Numbered from the stretch's first letter, positions 34,373 to 46,384 are shown. The stretch: DNA of 64,000 nucleotides from Burkholderiales bacterium Ga0077543 (GCA_001464055.1 LNET01000055.1:62001-126000), one strand, 5' to 3'. The notes: a model not told the origin generated them from the sequence alone. Numbers and translations are program-made.

Positions 34373-35149
34373 TGGATGAGGCGCACCAGGCGCTGGTGGC
34401 GATTGAGAAGGCGGTGGCGGCGACGAAGGGCAAGCACGATGCATCGCCTGCTTGTCGCGGTTCGCCAGCCACCAGGCGACACAGGCTCGCGCCAAAGCCG
34501 CGGTGCTGTCCACGCACCTCGCGCGCAGCGGTGACGCCACGGCATCCAGCGCAACCGGTGTTTCGGTGCAGGCCAGCACCACCGCGTCTGCGCCCTTTCG
34601 CAACAGGGCTTGAACGGCATTCTCGATCAGCACAGCGGCTTGAAGGGTCTTGCCTGCCTTCACGAGCGCGATACCGGGCAGGACCCACTGGTCCATCGCA
34701 TCATCATCCGGCACCACCAGGGTGTAGCCTGCCTTCAACAGCGCTGCATCGAAGACTCGGCCGGCCAGCGTTGCACGGGTGGCGATGAGGCCCACCGAGC
34801 CGCCTGCGCTGACCAAGGAAGCCAGTTCCGCCACGCACGCATCGACGATGCTGATGAATGGCACAGGACAGCCTGCGGACAGATCGGAGAACCAGAAGTG
34901 CGCCGTGTTGCAGGGCATGGCCAGCGCGCTTGAACCAGCAGCCACCAGGCGGTCACGCCCGGCCATCAGTTCAGGCAAGGGGGAGGGCCCGTCACCCAGG
35001 ATGGCGGCGGGTCGCGAAGGTATGCGCGGGTCCGACTGAATGAGCAAGGGCACGTGGTCGGCGTCGCCCCCTGCGGGTGTTCCTGCCAGAACCTTGTTGA
35101 AGAAATCAAGCGTGGCCAAAGGCCCCATGCCGCCCAGAATGCCGATCAT
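34352..35149 (-). CDS. Aspartate/glutamate racemase-family protein with an altered C-terminus
   Basis: Cofactor-independent racemase of 265 residues. It opens MIGILGGMGPLATLDFFNKV, and both catalytic cysteines are present: Cys80 in MPCNTAHFW and Cys194 in VLACTETP. Homologues end near residue 230. The last 35 residues (Pro/Ser-rich, ending HPDMRVTR) look unrelated and run into ParE-remnant DNA, as if the original stop was lost at a recombination junction. It lies 164 bp downstream of the CuyA-like lyase in the sulfonate cluster. Since cysteate resembles aspartate, a cysteate racemase role is possible. Confidence 0.83.
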   Translation of the reverse strand: MIGILGGMGPLATLDFFNKVLAGTPAGGDADHVPLLIQSDPRIPSRPAAILGDGPSPLPELMAGRDRLVAAGSSALAMPCNTAHFWFSDLSAGCPVPFISIVDACVAELASLVSAGGSVGLIATRATLAGRVFDAALLKAGYTLVVPDDDAMDQWVLPGIALVKAGKTLQAAVLIENAVQALLRKGADAVVLACTETPVALDAVASPLRARCVDSTAALARACVAWWLANRDKQAMHRACPSSPPPPSQSPPAPGAPHPDMRVTR

Positions 35150-35171
35150 CCGCTTGCCCTCATCTGTGCGA

Positions 35172-35313
35172 TCAACGCGTGGCCGTCAGAAAGCCATCGG
35201 TCAGGAATGCCTGCGACAGGCTGGATGCGCCGGACCTGAACTCACTCGACACCCAGCCCGTGCTGTTCGGCAGCATCAGGACGACGAAGGCCGCAGCCCT
35301 GGCCAACAGGGCC
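35172..35313 (-). other. Short open frame of unknown status between lyase and racemase
   Basis: A minus-strand frame of about 47 codons encodes a hydrophobic then polar peptide (including LLARAAAFVVLMLPNSTGW) and stops 23 bp before the racemase start. It has only weak start codons. It could be a remnant of a lost gene or chance. Confidence 0.25.
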
Positions 35314-36324
35314 TCACATCGGCTTCAGATCGCTGAATGCATCCATGTAGCCATACAGCGCCACGGCTCCGCCGGTGTGCAGGAACACGACGTTCTCGCC
35401 CTTCTTGAAGTGGCCCTTGCGGCACAGGTCGATGAGCCCGGCCATGCCCTTGCCGGAATACACTGGGTCGAGCAGGATGCCCTCCAGGCGCGCCATCAGG
35501 GTGACGGCCTCGACCATTCCGGGCGTCGGCACGCCGTAGCCACCGCCGACATAGTCGCAGTTGGCCATCACGCTTTCGCGCTTGACGCAACCGGGCACGC
35601 CCAGCAGTTCAGCGGTCTTGACCGCGAGGTTGTAGACGTTGGTCTCCTGCGCTTCCTTGGCAGCGCGCACGCCGATGCCCAGCACCGGGATCTGGCTGCG
35701 CGTGCCTTCCAGACCCACCACCAGCCCCGCCTGAGTGCCGGCACTGCCCGTGGCATGGACAACGCAGTCCACACGCAAGTCCTGAGTGTTGAACTGGTTC
35801 ACCATCTCGAGCGCGCAGGTCACATAGCCCAATGCGCCAATCGGGTTGGAGCCCCCGCCAGGGATGATGTAGGGATTGCGGCCCTTGGCGCGCAGTTCCT
35901 CGGCCACCGCAGCCATGGCAGCATTCATGTCAGTCCCGCCGGGCAGCTCACGAACACTGGCACCGTACAGATGGTCCAGGAACACGTTGCCGGAACTCCT
36001 GTAGTTCTCGTCCTTGAAGCCCGTGCGGTCCTCCAGCAGGATTTCGCACCTCATGCCCATCTTGACGGCGATGGCCACGGTCTGACGGGCATGGTTCGAC
36101 TGGGTCGCCCCCTGCGTGATGATGGTGTCTGCACCGTGCTTGACGGCGTCCGCCATCAGGAACTCGAGCTTGCGTGTCTTGTTGCCGCCAGAGCCCAGGC
36201 CCGTGCAGTCATCGCGCTTGATGTACAGCTGGGGGCCGCCCAAGGCGGCCGTCAGGCGCGGCATGAACTCCAGCGGCGTCGGGCCGTGGGTGATGTGCAC
36301 GCGGGGAAAGTGGGTCAGTTTCAT
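35314..36324 (-). CDS. PLP-dependent lyase of the D-cysteine desulfhydrase / L-cysteate sulfo-lyase (CuyA) family
   Basis: Fold-type II PLP enzyme of 336 residues. The PLP lysine is Lys49 in [17 protein letters not shown]. The [11 protein letters not shown] loop binds the substrate carboxylate, and [16 protein letters not shown] binds phosphate. Homologues are D-cysteine desulfhydrase (DcyD), ACC deaminase and CuyA, which splits L-cysteate to pyruvate, sulfite and ammonium. Next to tauABC-like transport genes and an HpsN-type dehydrogenase, the CuyA role is the most attractive, but sequence alone does not separate it from DcyD. It follows the aminotransferase by 43 bp. Confidence 0.82.
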   Translation of the reverse strand: MKLTHFPRVHITHGPTPLEFMPRLTAALGGPQLYIKRDDCTGLGSGGNKTRKLEFLMADAVKHGADTIITQGATQSNHARQTVAIAVKMGMRCEILLEDRTGFKDENYRSSGNVFLDHLYGASVRELPGGTDMNAAMAAVAEELRAKGRNPYIIPGGGSNPIGALGYVTCALEMVNQFNTQDLRVDCVVHATGSAGTQAGLVVGLEGTRSQIPVLGIGVRAAKEAQETNVYNLAVKTAELLGVPGCVKRESVMANCDYVGGGYGVPTPGMVEAVTLMARLEGILLDPVYSGKGMAGLIDLCRKGHFKKGENVVFLHTGGAVALYGYMDAFSDLKPM

Positions 36325-36367
36325 GGTCGTCTTCGTGTTGTCGTTTGAACGGATGGGATCGGGCGCT

Positions 36368-38945
<2,578 letters not shown>

Positions 38946-38994
38946 TCAAGAGAATGACTCATTCGCTTCAACCATCTGCTTTGCCCAACCCTCG

Positions 38995-39858
38995 TCACCC
39001 GCGGCCCTTCCAGGGCACCACTCGCCGTTCCACAAAACGCACGAGATGATCAAAGGCATAGGCGATCGCTGCAATCACCACGATGCCCATGATGACGACG
39101 GGTGTCTGGAGGAAGCGAGATGCGGACAGCACCATGTAGCCCAGGCCCGAAGTGGCCGCCACCATCTCGGCCGCCACCAGCGTCGTCCAGCCAAACCCGA
39201 TGCCCACGCGCATCGCGGTGAAGATCTCCGGCATGGCCGATGGCAGGATGACCATGCGGATCACTTGCCAGCGGGTGGCGCCAAACGAATAGGCGGCATG
39301 GATCTGTTCGATCGCTGCCGACCTCACGCCAGCCCGCGCACCCAGGACCATCGGCGCGAGTACCGACGAGAAGATCAGCAAGACCTTGGACAGCTCGTCG
39401 ATGCCAAACCAGATGATCATCAATGGCAGATAGGCCAGCGGGGGAATCGGGCGGTAGAACTCGATGGGCGGGTCGAAGATGCCGCGGGCGACCGGGCTCA
39501 TGCCCATCGCGATGCCCAGCGGAATGCCGATGACGCATGCCAGCACAAATGCCCCGAAGACCCGCAGGGTGCTCACCCAGATGTGCTCCCAGAAGCCGAC
39601 CCCGGTAAAGCCTTCCTTCATCACGTCAATCAAGGCGCCCACCACGTCCGTGGGCGAAGGCAGGAACAGCGGCTTGATGTAGCCCGCATAAGTGACGAAG
39701 GCCCAGAACGAGATCAGCAGCACGATCACGACTGCGCTGATCCAGAAGCTCTCGCCTTGTCCTGGCACGCCATAGATCTCCCCAGGCTTGGCAGGCTTGG
39801 CTTTCATCAAGCCACCCAGCAGGCCGTTGCCGCCTGTGGAGCGGTTCTCACTCATCAT
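38995..39858 (-). CDS. tauC: Sulfonate/taurine ABC transporter permease (TauC-like)
   Basis: Inner-membrane permease of 287 residues with about six spans. The EAA loop that contacts the ATPase is in [29 protein letters not shown]. The segment [24 protein letters not shown] is typical of Ssu/Tau permeases. ATG at 39858 or 39855 overlaps the end of the ATPase gene by about 10 bp, indicating coupled translation. The transported sulfonate cannot be told from the permease. Confidence 0.88.
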   Translation of the reverse strand: MMSENRSTGGNGLLGGLMKAKPAKPGEIYGVPGQGESFWISAVVIVLLISFWAFVTYAGYIKPLFLPSPTDVVGALIDVMKEGFTGVGFWEHIWVSTLRVFGAFVLACVIGIPLGIAMGMSPVARGIFDPPIEFYRPIPPLAYLPLMIIWFGIDELSKVLLIFSSVLAPMVLGARAGVRSAAIEQIHAAYSFGATRWQVIRMVILPSAMPEIFTAMRVGIGFGWTTLVAAEMVAATSGLGYMVLSASRFLQTPVVIMGIVVIAAIAYAFDHLVRFVERRVVPWKGRG

Positions 39859-40642
39859 GGCCTCCTGCTTCGTCGGTGAAGATGATCCGCAGGACGGCTT
39901 CCCGCAGCGCGATGAACTCTGCCGAAGCCTTGATCTCTCGCGCATTGCCAGTCTCGAAATAGCGCTTGCTGAAAGGCAGATCGAAGGTATGCGAGATGCG
40001 CCCAGGCCGGGGCGACATGACGATCAGCCGGGTCCCCATGAACAGCGCCTCTTCCACGCTGTGGGTGATGAAGAACACCATCTTTCCGGTGTCCCGCCAC
40101 ACCTTCAGGATCAGCTCCTGCGCCCGCTCCCGGGTCAGCGCGTCCAGCGCACCCAGGGGCTCGTCCATCAACAGGATGTCGGGGTCGCTGGTGAGTGCGC
40201 GTGCAATGCCCACGCGCTGCTGCATGCCGCCTGACAACTCGTAGGTGGCCGATTGCTCAAACTGCTCCAGCCCCAGAAGCTTGATGAACTCTCGCGCGAT
40301 GGTTTCGCGCTTGGCCTTGTCGTGCCCCTGGATCTTCAGACCGAAGGCCACGTTGTCCAGCACGTTCAGCCAGGGCAGCAGGGCGTGCTTCTGGAACACG
40401 ACCGAACGGTCCGAACCCGGACCCGTGACCGCCCTTCCCTTGAGGGCGATCTCGCCCTCGCTGGGTGCCATGAAACCGGCAATCAGGTTGAGCAAGGTTG
40501 ATTTGCCGCAGCCCGATGCGCCAAGCGCCACCACGAAGTCCTTTTCATGGACCTCAAGATCGATGTTCTTGAGCGCATGCACCGGAGGCTTGCCGGCGAC
40601 CGGATAAAACACCGACACATTTCGGATTGCAAGAGCAGTCAT
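39848..40642 (-). CDS. tauB: Sulfonate/taurine ABC transporter ATP-binding protein (TauB-like)
   Basis: ABC ATPase of 264 residues that powers import. The Walker A is GASGCGKST near residue 43, the signature is [15 protein letters not shown] and the Walker B is [12 protein letters not shown], followed by the switch His in [10 protein letters not shown]. This is the SsuB/TauB class. It is the second gene of the transporter unit, about 75 bp after the binding protein. Confidence 0.9.
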   Translation of the reverse strand: MTALAIRNVSVFYPVAGKPPVHALKNIDLEVHEKDFVVALGASGCGKSTLLNLIAGFMAPSEGEIALKGRAVTGPGSDRSVVFQKHALLPWLNVLDNVAFGLKIQGHDKAKRETIAREFIKLLGLEQFEQSATYELSGGMQQRVGIARALTSDPDILLMDEPLGALDALTRERAQELILKVWRDTGKMVFFITHSVEEALFMGTRLIVMSPRPGRISHTFDLPFSKRYFETGNAREIKASAEFIALREAVLRIIFTDEAGGHDE

Positions 40643-40716
40643 GGGACGCCTGGAGGTGAACGACCGAAGCGCTGACCCGCACCGTGCAGGTCAGCACTCA
40701 CGACGCAAACGTCGAC

Positions 40717-41727
40717 TTACTTTCCTGCAGCGGCCTTGGCAAACTCGGAATTGACAAACTGGCTGTAGTCGTCCGCAGTCTTGTTGATTCGACCTGCGCT
40801 CTTGAGGAATTCCGCGGTGCCCTTGATGGTCTTGGCTGCGCCGCCGCCCATCCAGTTGGCGGACATGGTCAGCTCCGCATCAGGGTAAATGGTGCCGTCC
40901 AACATGGGGACGACTGCAGCGGGTGATACACCCACGCTCGCAGCGACGGCCTTGACCTTCGGTGAGTCTGCGTTCCAGGCGGCCTTGTTCTTGTGGTAAT
41001 CGGCATTGATCTCGAACATGGTGCGCAAGAACTTGACCAAGCCGTCGCGGTTTTCAGCGGCGAACTTGGTGTTGGCAACCCATGCGTTGAAGGTATGAAA
41101 ACCCGCCGCTCTCGCCACTTCGCCCGCGGTGTACATCACCTTGCCGTTTTCACGCAACTTCGCTTGAACGGGAACCCATACAAAAGCGGCATCGATGGCG
41201 TTTTGTGCCCAAGCAGCTGCGATTTCGGGTGGAGACATGCCCAGCAAGGTGATGTCTCTTTCAGTCATGCCGTTCATCTTCAGTGCACCCATCAAAGAGT
41301 AGTGCGCTGTTGAGCCGATCGGCACTGCTATGCGCTTGCCTCTGAGGTCGGCGGGTTTTTCTATGCCGGATCCATTGCGCGTGACCAAGGCCTCGGAGCT
41401 GTCGATGACCTTGCCGGCAGAAACCATCTGATAGGGCAATCCAGAGCTCAAGCCAGCCGCCAGGGGAGAGGACCCAATTTCAGAAATCTGAATGCCGCCA
41501 GAGGCCATGGCCGCATTGACTTCTGCGCCGGAAGCGAACTGCCGCCACTCGATCTTCCAGCCGGTTGCTCTGTCGAGGGTTCCATCGGCGATGAGCGCCT
41601 TGTAGGGAAGAGGATCACCAAAGTGGCCGATCACAACCCTGGTTTGTGCAACCGCCTGGGTGACCAGGCAAAGGGTGAAAGCCGTGCCGATGATCAATGA
41701 CTTAACGAGTCGATTCATGGTGTTCAT
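40717..41727 (-). CDS. tauA: Taurine/sulfonate-binding periplasmic protein (TauA-like)
   Basis: Solute-binding protein of 336 residues with a signal peptide ending TQAVAQ. It follows E. coli TauA closely in several blocks: IEWRQFASGAEVNAAMASG, QISEIGSSPLAAGLSSGLP, LRGKRIAVPIGSTAHYSLMGALK, PPEIAAAWAQNAIDAAFVW and the ending DDYSQFVNSEF. This points to taurine or a related small sulfonate. ATG at 41727 is used; 41718 is possible. It is divergent from the MocR-type regulator, with direct repeats between. Base composition here is visibly richer in A and T than in the flanks. Confidence 0.87.
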   Translation of the reverse strand: MNTMNRLVKSLIIGTAFTLCLVTQAVAQTRVVIGHFGDPLPYKALIADGTLDRATGWKIEWRQFASGAEVNAAMASGGIQISEIGSSPLAAGLSSGLPYQMVSAGKVIDSSEALVTRNGSGIEKPADLRGKRIAVPIGSTAHYSLMGALKMNGMTERDITLLGMSPPEIAAAWAQNAIDAAFVWVPVQAKLRENGKVMYTAGEVARAAGFHTFNAWVANTKFAAENRDGLVKFLRTMFEINADYHKNKAAWNADSPKVKAVAASVGVSPAAVVPMLDGTIYPDAELTMSANWMGGGAAKTIKGTAEFLKSAGRINKTADDYSQFVNSEFAKAAAGK

Positions 41728-41828
41728 CCAGATGGAGAAGTTGCAGAGGTTGGGGCCTGGAGAGGGGCGCGCTTGCCACGAAGCACGTGACCTCGGCGAA
41801 TGCTAGGCACAAGAACTTTTGAAAAATA

Positions 41829-41858
41829 GTGCCAGATCCGTTTTACTCTGGTGCCAGA
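41829..41858. promoter_or_regulatory. Direct repeats in the tauA-regulator intergenic region
   Basis: GTGCCAGA occurs at 41829-41836 and again at 41851-41858, 22 bp apart, about two helical turns. The second copy is also part of an inverted element with arms TCTGG and CCAGA around TG. Direct repeats at this spacing are the usual binding pattern of MocR-type regulators, one of which is encoded just downstream. Confidence 0.65.
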
Positions 41859-41995
41859 ATGAAAGTGCGGTCACCAGCGCACCACGTGCGGCTCCCATGC
41901 ACCGAGACCTTGCGCGGCCAGCGGCGCCAACCACCGCAATGGGTGCATGGGTCCAGAAAGCGGTGCAAGGGACTGTGCGTCCAGAGGATCACGGC

Positions 41996-43573
41996 ATGCG
42001 ACAAAAGCAGGAGATCACCGACATCTGGGCCAAGCTGTTTCCGCGGTTCTCGGGGAGCAGTGCAACCTTGCAGGGTCAGGTCAAGGAGATGATGGTTCAC
42101 TCCATCCTCATGGGCCTGGTGCCCGCCGGTGCCAAGGTCCCCACCAGCAGAGCCCTGGCCAGCGCGCTCGGCTTGTCTCGAAACACCGTGTCATTGGCCC
42201 TGCAGGTACTGGTGGACAAAGGCTTCCTGATTGCTGCGCCGCGCAGTGGCCTGGTGGTCAACGGCGACATCCTGCTGGGCCAGGCCGTTCAGGCTTCAGC
42301 CCAGATCCCTGCGCCTGCAGGTCTGCAGTGGGATGCGCGGCTGCTGTCCCACGCAAGGCATCAACGCAACATCGTCAAGCCCGCCAACTGGCAGGACTTT
42401 GCCTATCCGTTTGTCTACGGTCAGTTTGATCAAAGCCTGGTGCCCTTGCGCGACTGGCGCGCCTGCGCACATCAGGCCCTGCTTGTGCCAGCGGTCAGGA
42501 AATGGGCGCAGGATCACATCAACCGGGATTCCGAAGCCTTGCTGGACCAGATACAGCACCGGCTTCTACCCGCGCGCGGCATCATCGCCAAGCGCGATGA
42601 GATCCTGGTCACGGCGGGCTCGCAGATGGCGTGCTACCTGTTGGCCAACGTCTTGCTGGACCGCAATACGGTGGTCGGGATCGAGGACCCCGGCTACCCG
42701 GATGCGCGCAACAACTTCCTGCTCCGCACGGACCACGTCAAGGCGCTGCCCATCGATGCGGATGGCCTGGTCGCGTCGCGCACGATGGGCCAATGCGCCT
42801 ACGCATACGTCACGCCCAGCCACCAGTGCCCCACGACGGTCACCATGTCCATGACGCGCAGGCACGAGATATTGGCGCTGGCCCGGAAGAATGACATGGT
42901 CCTGTTCGAGGACGACCATGAAAGTGAGCTCAACTTTTCGGGCAGGCCACTGCCCGCGCTGAAGAGTCTGGACACCGACGGACGGGTCATCTACCTGGGC
43001 AGCCTGTCCAAAACCCTGGCCCATGGCTTGCGCATCGGCTACATCGTGGCGCACGCTGAGCTGATCCGCGAACTGCGTGCCCTCAGGCGCCTGATCATCC
43101 GGCACACACCCGCCAACAATGCGCACACGGCCAGCCTGTTCATCGCCCAAGGCCACCATGACGCGTTCATCCGCAAGCTGAACGTGACCTACCGGGAGCG
43201 GCGCGAGTTGCTGACGCGGGCTTTTGCCAAGCACTTGCCACAGTTCCACATCATGCCGTCACAGGGTGGCTCGGGCGCCTGGATTCAGGGGCCTGCCGGA
43301 CTGAATTCGCGGGCACTGGCCGAGAGCTGCGCGGCGCGCAGTGTGCTCATCGAGCCCGGCGACATCTTCTTCAAGAAGGCATCTGCGGCCAATCAGGCCA
43401 CCCTGCGCCTGGGCTACGCCGCCATACCCGGCAATCTGATCGATGCGGGCGTGCAGGAACTCGCTCGCGCGTACGCAAGCCTTCAGACCCACCCGCCGCG
43501 TCAGAGTGGCAGTCGGATCCAAAGAACGACTCCCGCTACAGCGATGAAGGACGGAACCGGCTCGATGCCGTAA
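41996..43573 (+). CDS. MocR-family regulator (GntR-type helix-turn-helix plus aminotransferase domain), TauR-like
   Basis: Regulator of 525 residues. The winged helix is at residues 10-95 (LVPAGAKVPTSRALASALGLSRNTVSLALQVLVDKGFL). The rest is a fold-type I aminotransferase domain that binds PLP through a lysine near residue 339 (LGSLSKTLAHGLRIGY), with the Asp in FEDDHESEL. TauR, which controls taurine genes in Rhodobacter, belongs to this family. ATG at 41996 has AGAGGA 8 bp upstream; the frame extends to 41819 but would run over the repeat elements. It diverges from tauA, which it probably regulates together with itself. Confidence 0.87.
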   Translation: MRQKQEITDIWAKLFPRFSGSSATLQGQVKEMMVHSILMGLVPAGAKVPTSRALASALGLSRNTVSLALQVLVDKGFLIAAPRSGLVVNGDILLGQAVQASAQIPAPAGLQWDARLLSHARHQRNIVKPANWQDFAYPFVYGQFDQSLVPLRDWRACAHQALLVPAVRKWAQDHINRDSEALLDQIQHRLLPARGIIAKRDEILVTAGSQMACYLLANVLLDRNTVVGIEDPGYPDARNNFLLRTDHVKALPIDADGLVASRTMGQCAYAYVTPSHQCPTTVTMSMTRRHEILALARKNDMVLFEDDHESELNFSGRPLPALKSLDTDGRVIYLGSLSKTLAHGLRIGYIVAHAELIRELRALRRLIIRHTPANNAHTASLFIAQGHHDAFIRKLNVTYRERRELLTRAFAKHLPQFHIMPSQGGSGAWIQGPAGLNSRALAESCAARSVLIEPGDIFFKKASAANQATLRLGYAAIPGNLIDAGVQELARAYASLQTHPPRQSGSRIQRTTPATAMKDGTGSMP

Positions 43574-43930
43574 ACACGACGGCAGCACGGCCGCATTGGC
43601 CGAGCTGGCGCAGACGCGCGCCTGATCGTGGCCCGGCGCTCCGAGCCTACTTGGACGTGGTGGCCAGGCCAGGCATTGCGCGCATGTCGGTGCCGGCCAT
43701 GCCCCCGAACCCGAAGACCCGGCGACCTGCAGGCCGCCAGCTGGCCACACCCCGTCGCCTTGCGCCAAAGACGTTGCTGGCCAGCAGCCCGGAACCGCCG
43801 GGCGAACGCGAGCAACCGGTGTCGAAGCCTGACCCAGAGCCGCCCGGCCGGCACTGAGCCCGAGCTGGGCGGGGAGATGGCGAAATTCCTTGCGAAAGGG
43901 CCTTGAGAACGCCGGATCATGCTCCAATTA
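43574..43930. other. 357-bp stretch without a recognisable gene
   Basis: It lies between the MocR regulator and the ribbon-helix-helix gene. The longest plus-strand frame here (43651-43857) is Pro/Arg-rich and matches nothing I know. No terminator-like hairpin with a T run is seen. Confidence 0.5.
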
Positions 43931-43946
43931 GATTCCAATTGGAATC
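43931..43946. promoter_or_regulatory. Perfect 16-bp palindrome before a ribbon-helix-helix regulator
   Basis: GATTCCAATTGGAATC is its own reverse complement and ends 12 bp before the ATG at 43959. Ribbon-helix-helix dimers bind such sites in pairs, so autoregulation is likely. Confidence 0.75.
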
Positions 43947-43958
43947 CAGGTGGATGTC

Positions 43959-44384
43959 ATGGCAAGTTCAGACAAGTCAGTGGAAGCCCGGCAAAGAACC
44001 GGCGAAACGGAAAAGATGACGGTCAACGTCGGCGTGGTCGACCTGGGCCATGTCGACCTTCTGGTGCAGGAAGGCTTCTACTCGAACCGTTCCGATCTGG
44101 TGCGCACGGCCCTTCGGAACCAGCTGGCCCTGCACGCCGACGCCTTGAAGCAGACCTTGGCTCGCCGAACGCTCATCGTGGGTCTGCAGCACTTCAGCCG
44201 GGCCGACCTGGAGGCGGTGGTCGCCGCCGGGCAGCGCCTGCAGGTTCAGGTGGTCGGCCTGGCCCGCATCGCCGACGACGTGACGCCCGAACTGGCGCGC
44301 GCCGCGATCGACTCCGTGACTGTCCTGGGCGCGTTCCAGGCCAGCCCCGCCGTGAGACGGGCCCTGGCGGACCGCATCGGCTGA
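43959..44384 (+). CDS. CopG-like ribbon-helix-helix regulator
   Basis: Protein of 141 residues. The ribbon-helix-helix core is MTVNVGVVDLGHVDLLVQEGFYSNRSDLVRTALRNQL, with the beta strand first and two helices after. The C-terminal part (LIVGLQHFSRADLEAVVAAGQRLQVQVVGLARIADDV) is unassigned and may sense a ligand. ATG at 43959 has AGGTGG upstream. The esterase gene follows 33 bp later, so the pair probably forms one unit controlled through the palindrome. Confidence 0.8.
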   Translation: MASSDKSVEARQRTGETEKMTVNVGVVDLGHVDLLVQEGFYSNRSDLVRTALRNQLALHADALKQTLARRTLIVGLQHFSRADLEAVVAAGQRLQVQVVGLARIADDVTPELARAAIDSVTVLGAFQASPAVRRALADRIG

Positions 44385-44417
44385 CTTGCCCCCCAACACG
44401 CCACGACGGGAACATCC

Positions 44418-45602
44418 ATGAAGCTGCCAACCAAGACACGGCTTGCCGCGTTCGACGCAAAGGCCATCAACGACACCATCCAGCGAGCCTTCGCCACGGC
44501 CGGTCTGGACTCTGCTTCCGGACCGCTGCGAGACGTGAGCGAGACCATCCGGCGGGCGCTGGAATCCGCCAGCCCCATGCGGACCCCAGCGCGTGGCAAA
44601 AGCGCCATCGTCGCCGACATGCCCATGCGCGAAGTACCCTCGCGGGGCAGCGCGTCGTCCAGCCGCAGCGGCAACAGCAGCACGGGTCGCTTCGAAAGCT
44701 GCGAGTTCAGGCACGAAGCCGGCATGCTGGGCTACAAGGTCTACATCCCCGTCGACAGCGCGCCCGCATCGCCCACGTCACGCCCCATGATCGTCATGCT
44801 GCATGGCTGCACCCAGTCGGCCGACGACTTCGCGGCCGGCACCCGGATGAACCGGCTGGCAGACGAGCATGGCTTCCTGGTGGTCTACCCCGAGCAGGCG
44901 CAAAGCGCCAACCCCTCGCGCTGCTGGAACTGGTTCAAGCCGCAAGACCAGGAACGCGGCATGGGTGAACCGGCAGTGATTGCCGGCATCGTGCGGCAAG
45001 CCGCACAACAGCACGGGGCCGACCTGCGCCGCATCTTCGTTGCCGGCCTGTCGGCTGGTGCGGCCATGGCGGTGGTGCTGGGCCAGACCTACCCGGACCT
45101 GTTTGCCGGTGTCGGGGCGCATTCAGGCCTGCCCTATGGCAGCGCCCACGACGTCTCGTCGGCGCTGGCTGCAATGAAGGGCGGCCGCAGCGGCATGCCC
45201 GGCCTGCGCAACCCGATGGGTGATGAGCCGACGCCACGCCGCAAGGCCGTCGAGGCGATGCCGCTGATCGTGTTCCACGGCGACCGCGACCACACGGTGC
45301 AGGCCAGCAACAGCGCGAAGATCGTGCAGCAGGCCGAAGACGCGCACATCGCGCAGGTGGGCGCTGCGGAACTGCAGGTCCAGACCCACAAGGGGGTGGC
45401 GCCAGGCGGACGGCGCTACAGCCGCACCGTGCATGTCGACAGCCACGGCCAGGCCTGGATCGAGAGCTGGACCCTGCACGGCGCCGGCCATGCCTGGTCG
45501 GGTGGCGACGCCAGTGGTTCATACACCGACAGCACCGGCCCGGATGCCTCGACGGAGATGCTGCGCTTCTTCCTGGCCCTGCCGCGCGCCGGCTCGGCCT
45601 GA
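44418..45602 (+). CDS. PHB-depolymerase-family esterase
   Basis: Serine esterase of 394 residues of the extracellular PHB depolymerase/feruloyl esterase type. The oxyanion block is MIVMLHGCTQSADDFAAGTRM, the lipase box is AGLSAGAAMAV, the Asp is in FHGDRDHTV and the His in LHGAGHAWSGG. The N-terminal 95 residues are Ser/Arg-rich and there is no clear signal peptide, so it may be intracellular or exported by another route. It follows the ribbon-helix-helix regulator. Confidence 0.88.
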   Translation: MKLPTKTRLAAFDAKAINDTIQRAFATAGLDSASGPLRDVSETIRRALESASPMRTPARGKSAIVADMPMREVPSRGSASSSRSGNSSTGRFESCEFRHEAGMLGYKVYIPVDSAPASPTSRPMIVMLHGCTQSADDFAAGTRMNRLADEHGFLVVYPEQAQSANPSRCWNWFKPQDQERGMGEPAVIAGIVRQAAQQHGADLRRIFVAGLSAGAAMAVVLGQTYPDLFAGVGAHSGLPYGSAHDVSSALAAMKGGRSGMPGLRNPMGDEPTPRRKAVEAMPLIVFHGDRDHTVQASNSAKIVQQAEDAHIAQVGAAELQVQTHKGVAPGGRRYSRTVHVDSHGQAWIESWTLHGAGHAWSGGDASGSYTDSTGPDASTEMLRFFLALPRAGSA

Positions 45603-45865
45603 GCGCGGTGAGCCCGTGGCGTCCGGCGGATGGCGCAGTTCGTCGGCATCGCACCCCGTAGCCCGACAAGGGGGAGGGTCTTCTCTCCGATGAGCCTGGC
45701 AGCGAGCTGCGGGATCGGGGTGCACGGGTGGATGCCCTCGAACCGAGTGACGATGACCCTGCGGTCCCGAGCCCTCCGGGCGGCGGCTGGAACCTCGCCC
45801 TCAAGCCTGGCTGCAGGCTGCCGAAAACGCACGAGGTGCCGAGTCAGCGCCAACGGAGCGAACCG

Positions 45866-46366
45866 ATGTTGCCTGCCCCCATTCCCGTCGACGATGCCCA
45901 GCGCCTGAAGGCGCTGCACGAACTGCTGATCCTGGACACGCCGCCCGAAGAGCGCTTCGACCGCATCGTGGCCTTTGCCTCGCAGGAGTTCGACGTGCCC
46001 ATCGCGCTGGTCAGCCTGGTGGACCAGAACCGCCAGTGGTTCAAGGCGCGCGTGGGCCTGCAGGCCTGCGAGACCTCGCGCGACATCTCCTTCTGCGGGC
46101 ACGCGCTGACCGAACAGCGGCCCCTGGTCATTCCCGACGCGCTGGCCGACCCACGCTTTGCCGACAACCCGCTGGTGCTGGGTGCGCCCTTCATCCGCTT
46201 CTACGCCGGCGCGCCCTTGCGCCTGCCCGGCGGCTCAGCCGTCGTGGGCACGCTGTGCCTGATCGACACCCGCCCAAGGCAACTCGACCACACGGACCTG
46301 GCCATCCTGGGCTCGCTGCGCGACCTGGTCGTGCAGGAGCTGGTGGGCCAGCCGGTGCCCGCCTGA
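45866..46366 (+). CDS. GAF-domain protein
   Basis: Single GAF-domain protein of 166 residues. The conserved pattern is LDTPPEERFDRIVAFASQEFDVPIALVSLVDQNRQWFKA, then SRDISFCGHALTEQRPLVIPDALADPRFADNP and GTLCLID. Such stand-alone GAF modules bind small ligands or act as docking parts in signalling. ATG at 45866 has GGAG 7 bp upstream. A pseudo-receiver gene follows after 18 bp, and a diguanylate cyclase converges just beyond it. Confidence 0.85.
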   Translation: MLPAPIPVDDAQRLKALHELLILDTPPEERFDRIVAFASQEFDVPIALVSLVDQNRQWFKARVGLQACETSRDISFCGHALTEQRPLVIPDALADPRFADNPLVLGAPFIRFYAGAPLRLPGGSAVVGTLCLIDTRPRQLDHTDLAILGSLRDLVVQELVGQPVPA

Positions 46367-46384
46367 ACCCTGGAATCGTTGCCG

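Noticed and set aside
43628..43906. Proline-rich plus-strand frames after the MocR gene
   Set aside because: Composition is Arg/Pro-rich, starts are poor and nothing resembles a known protein.
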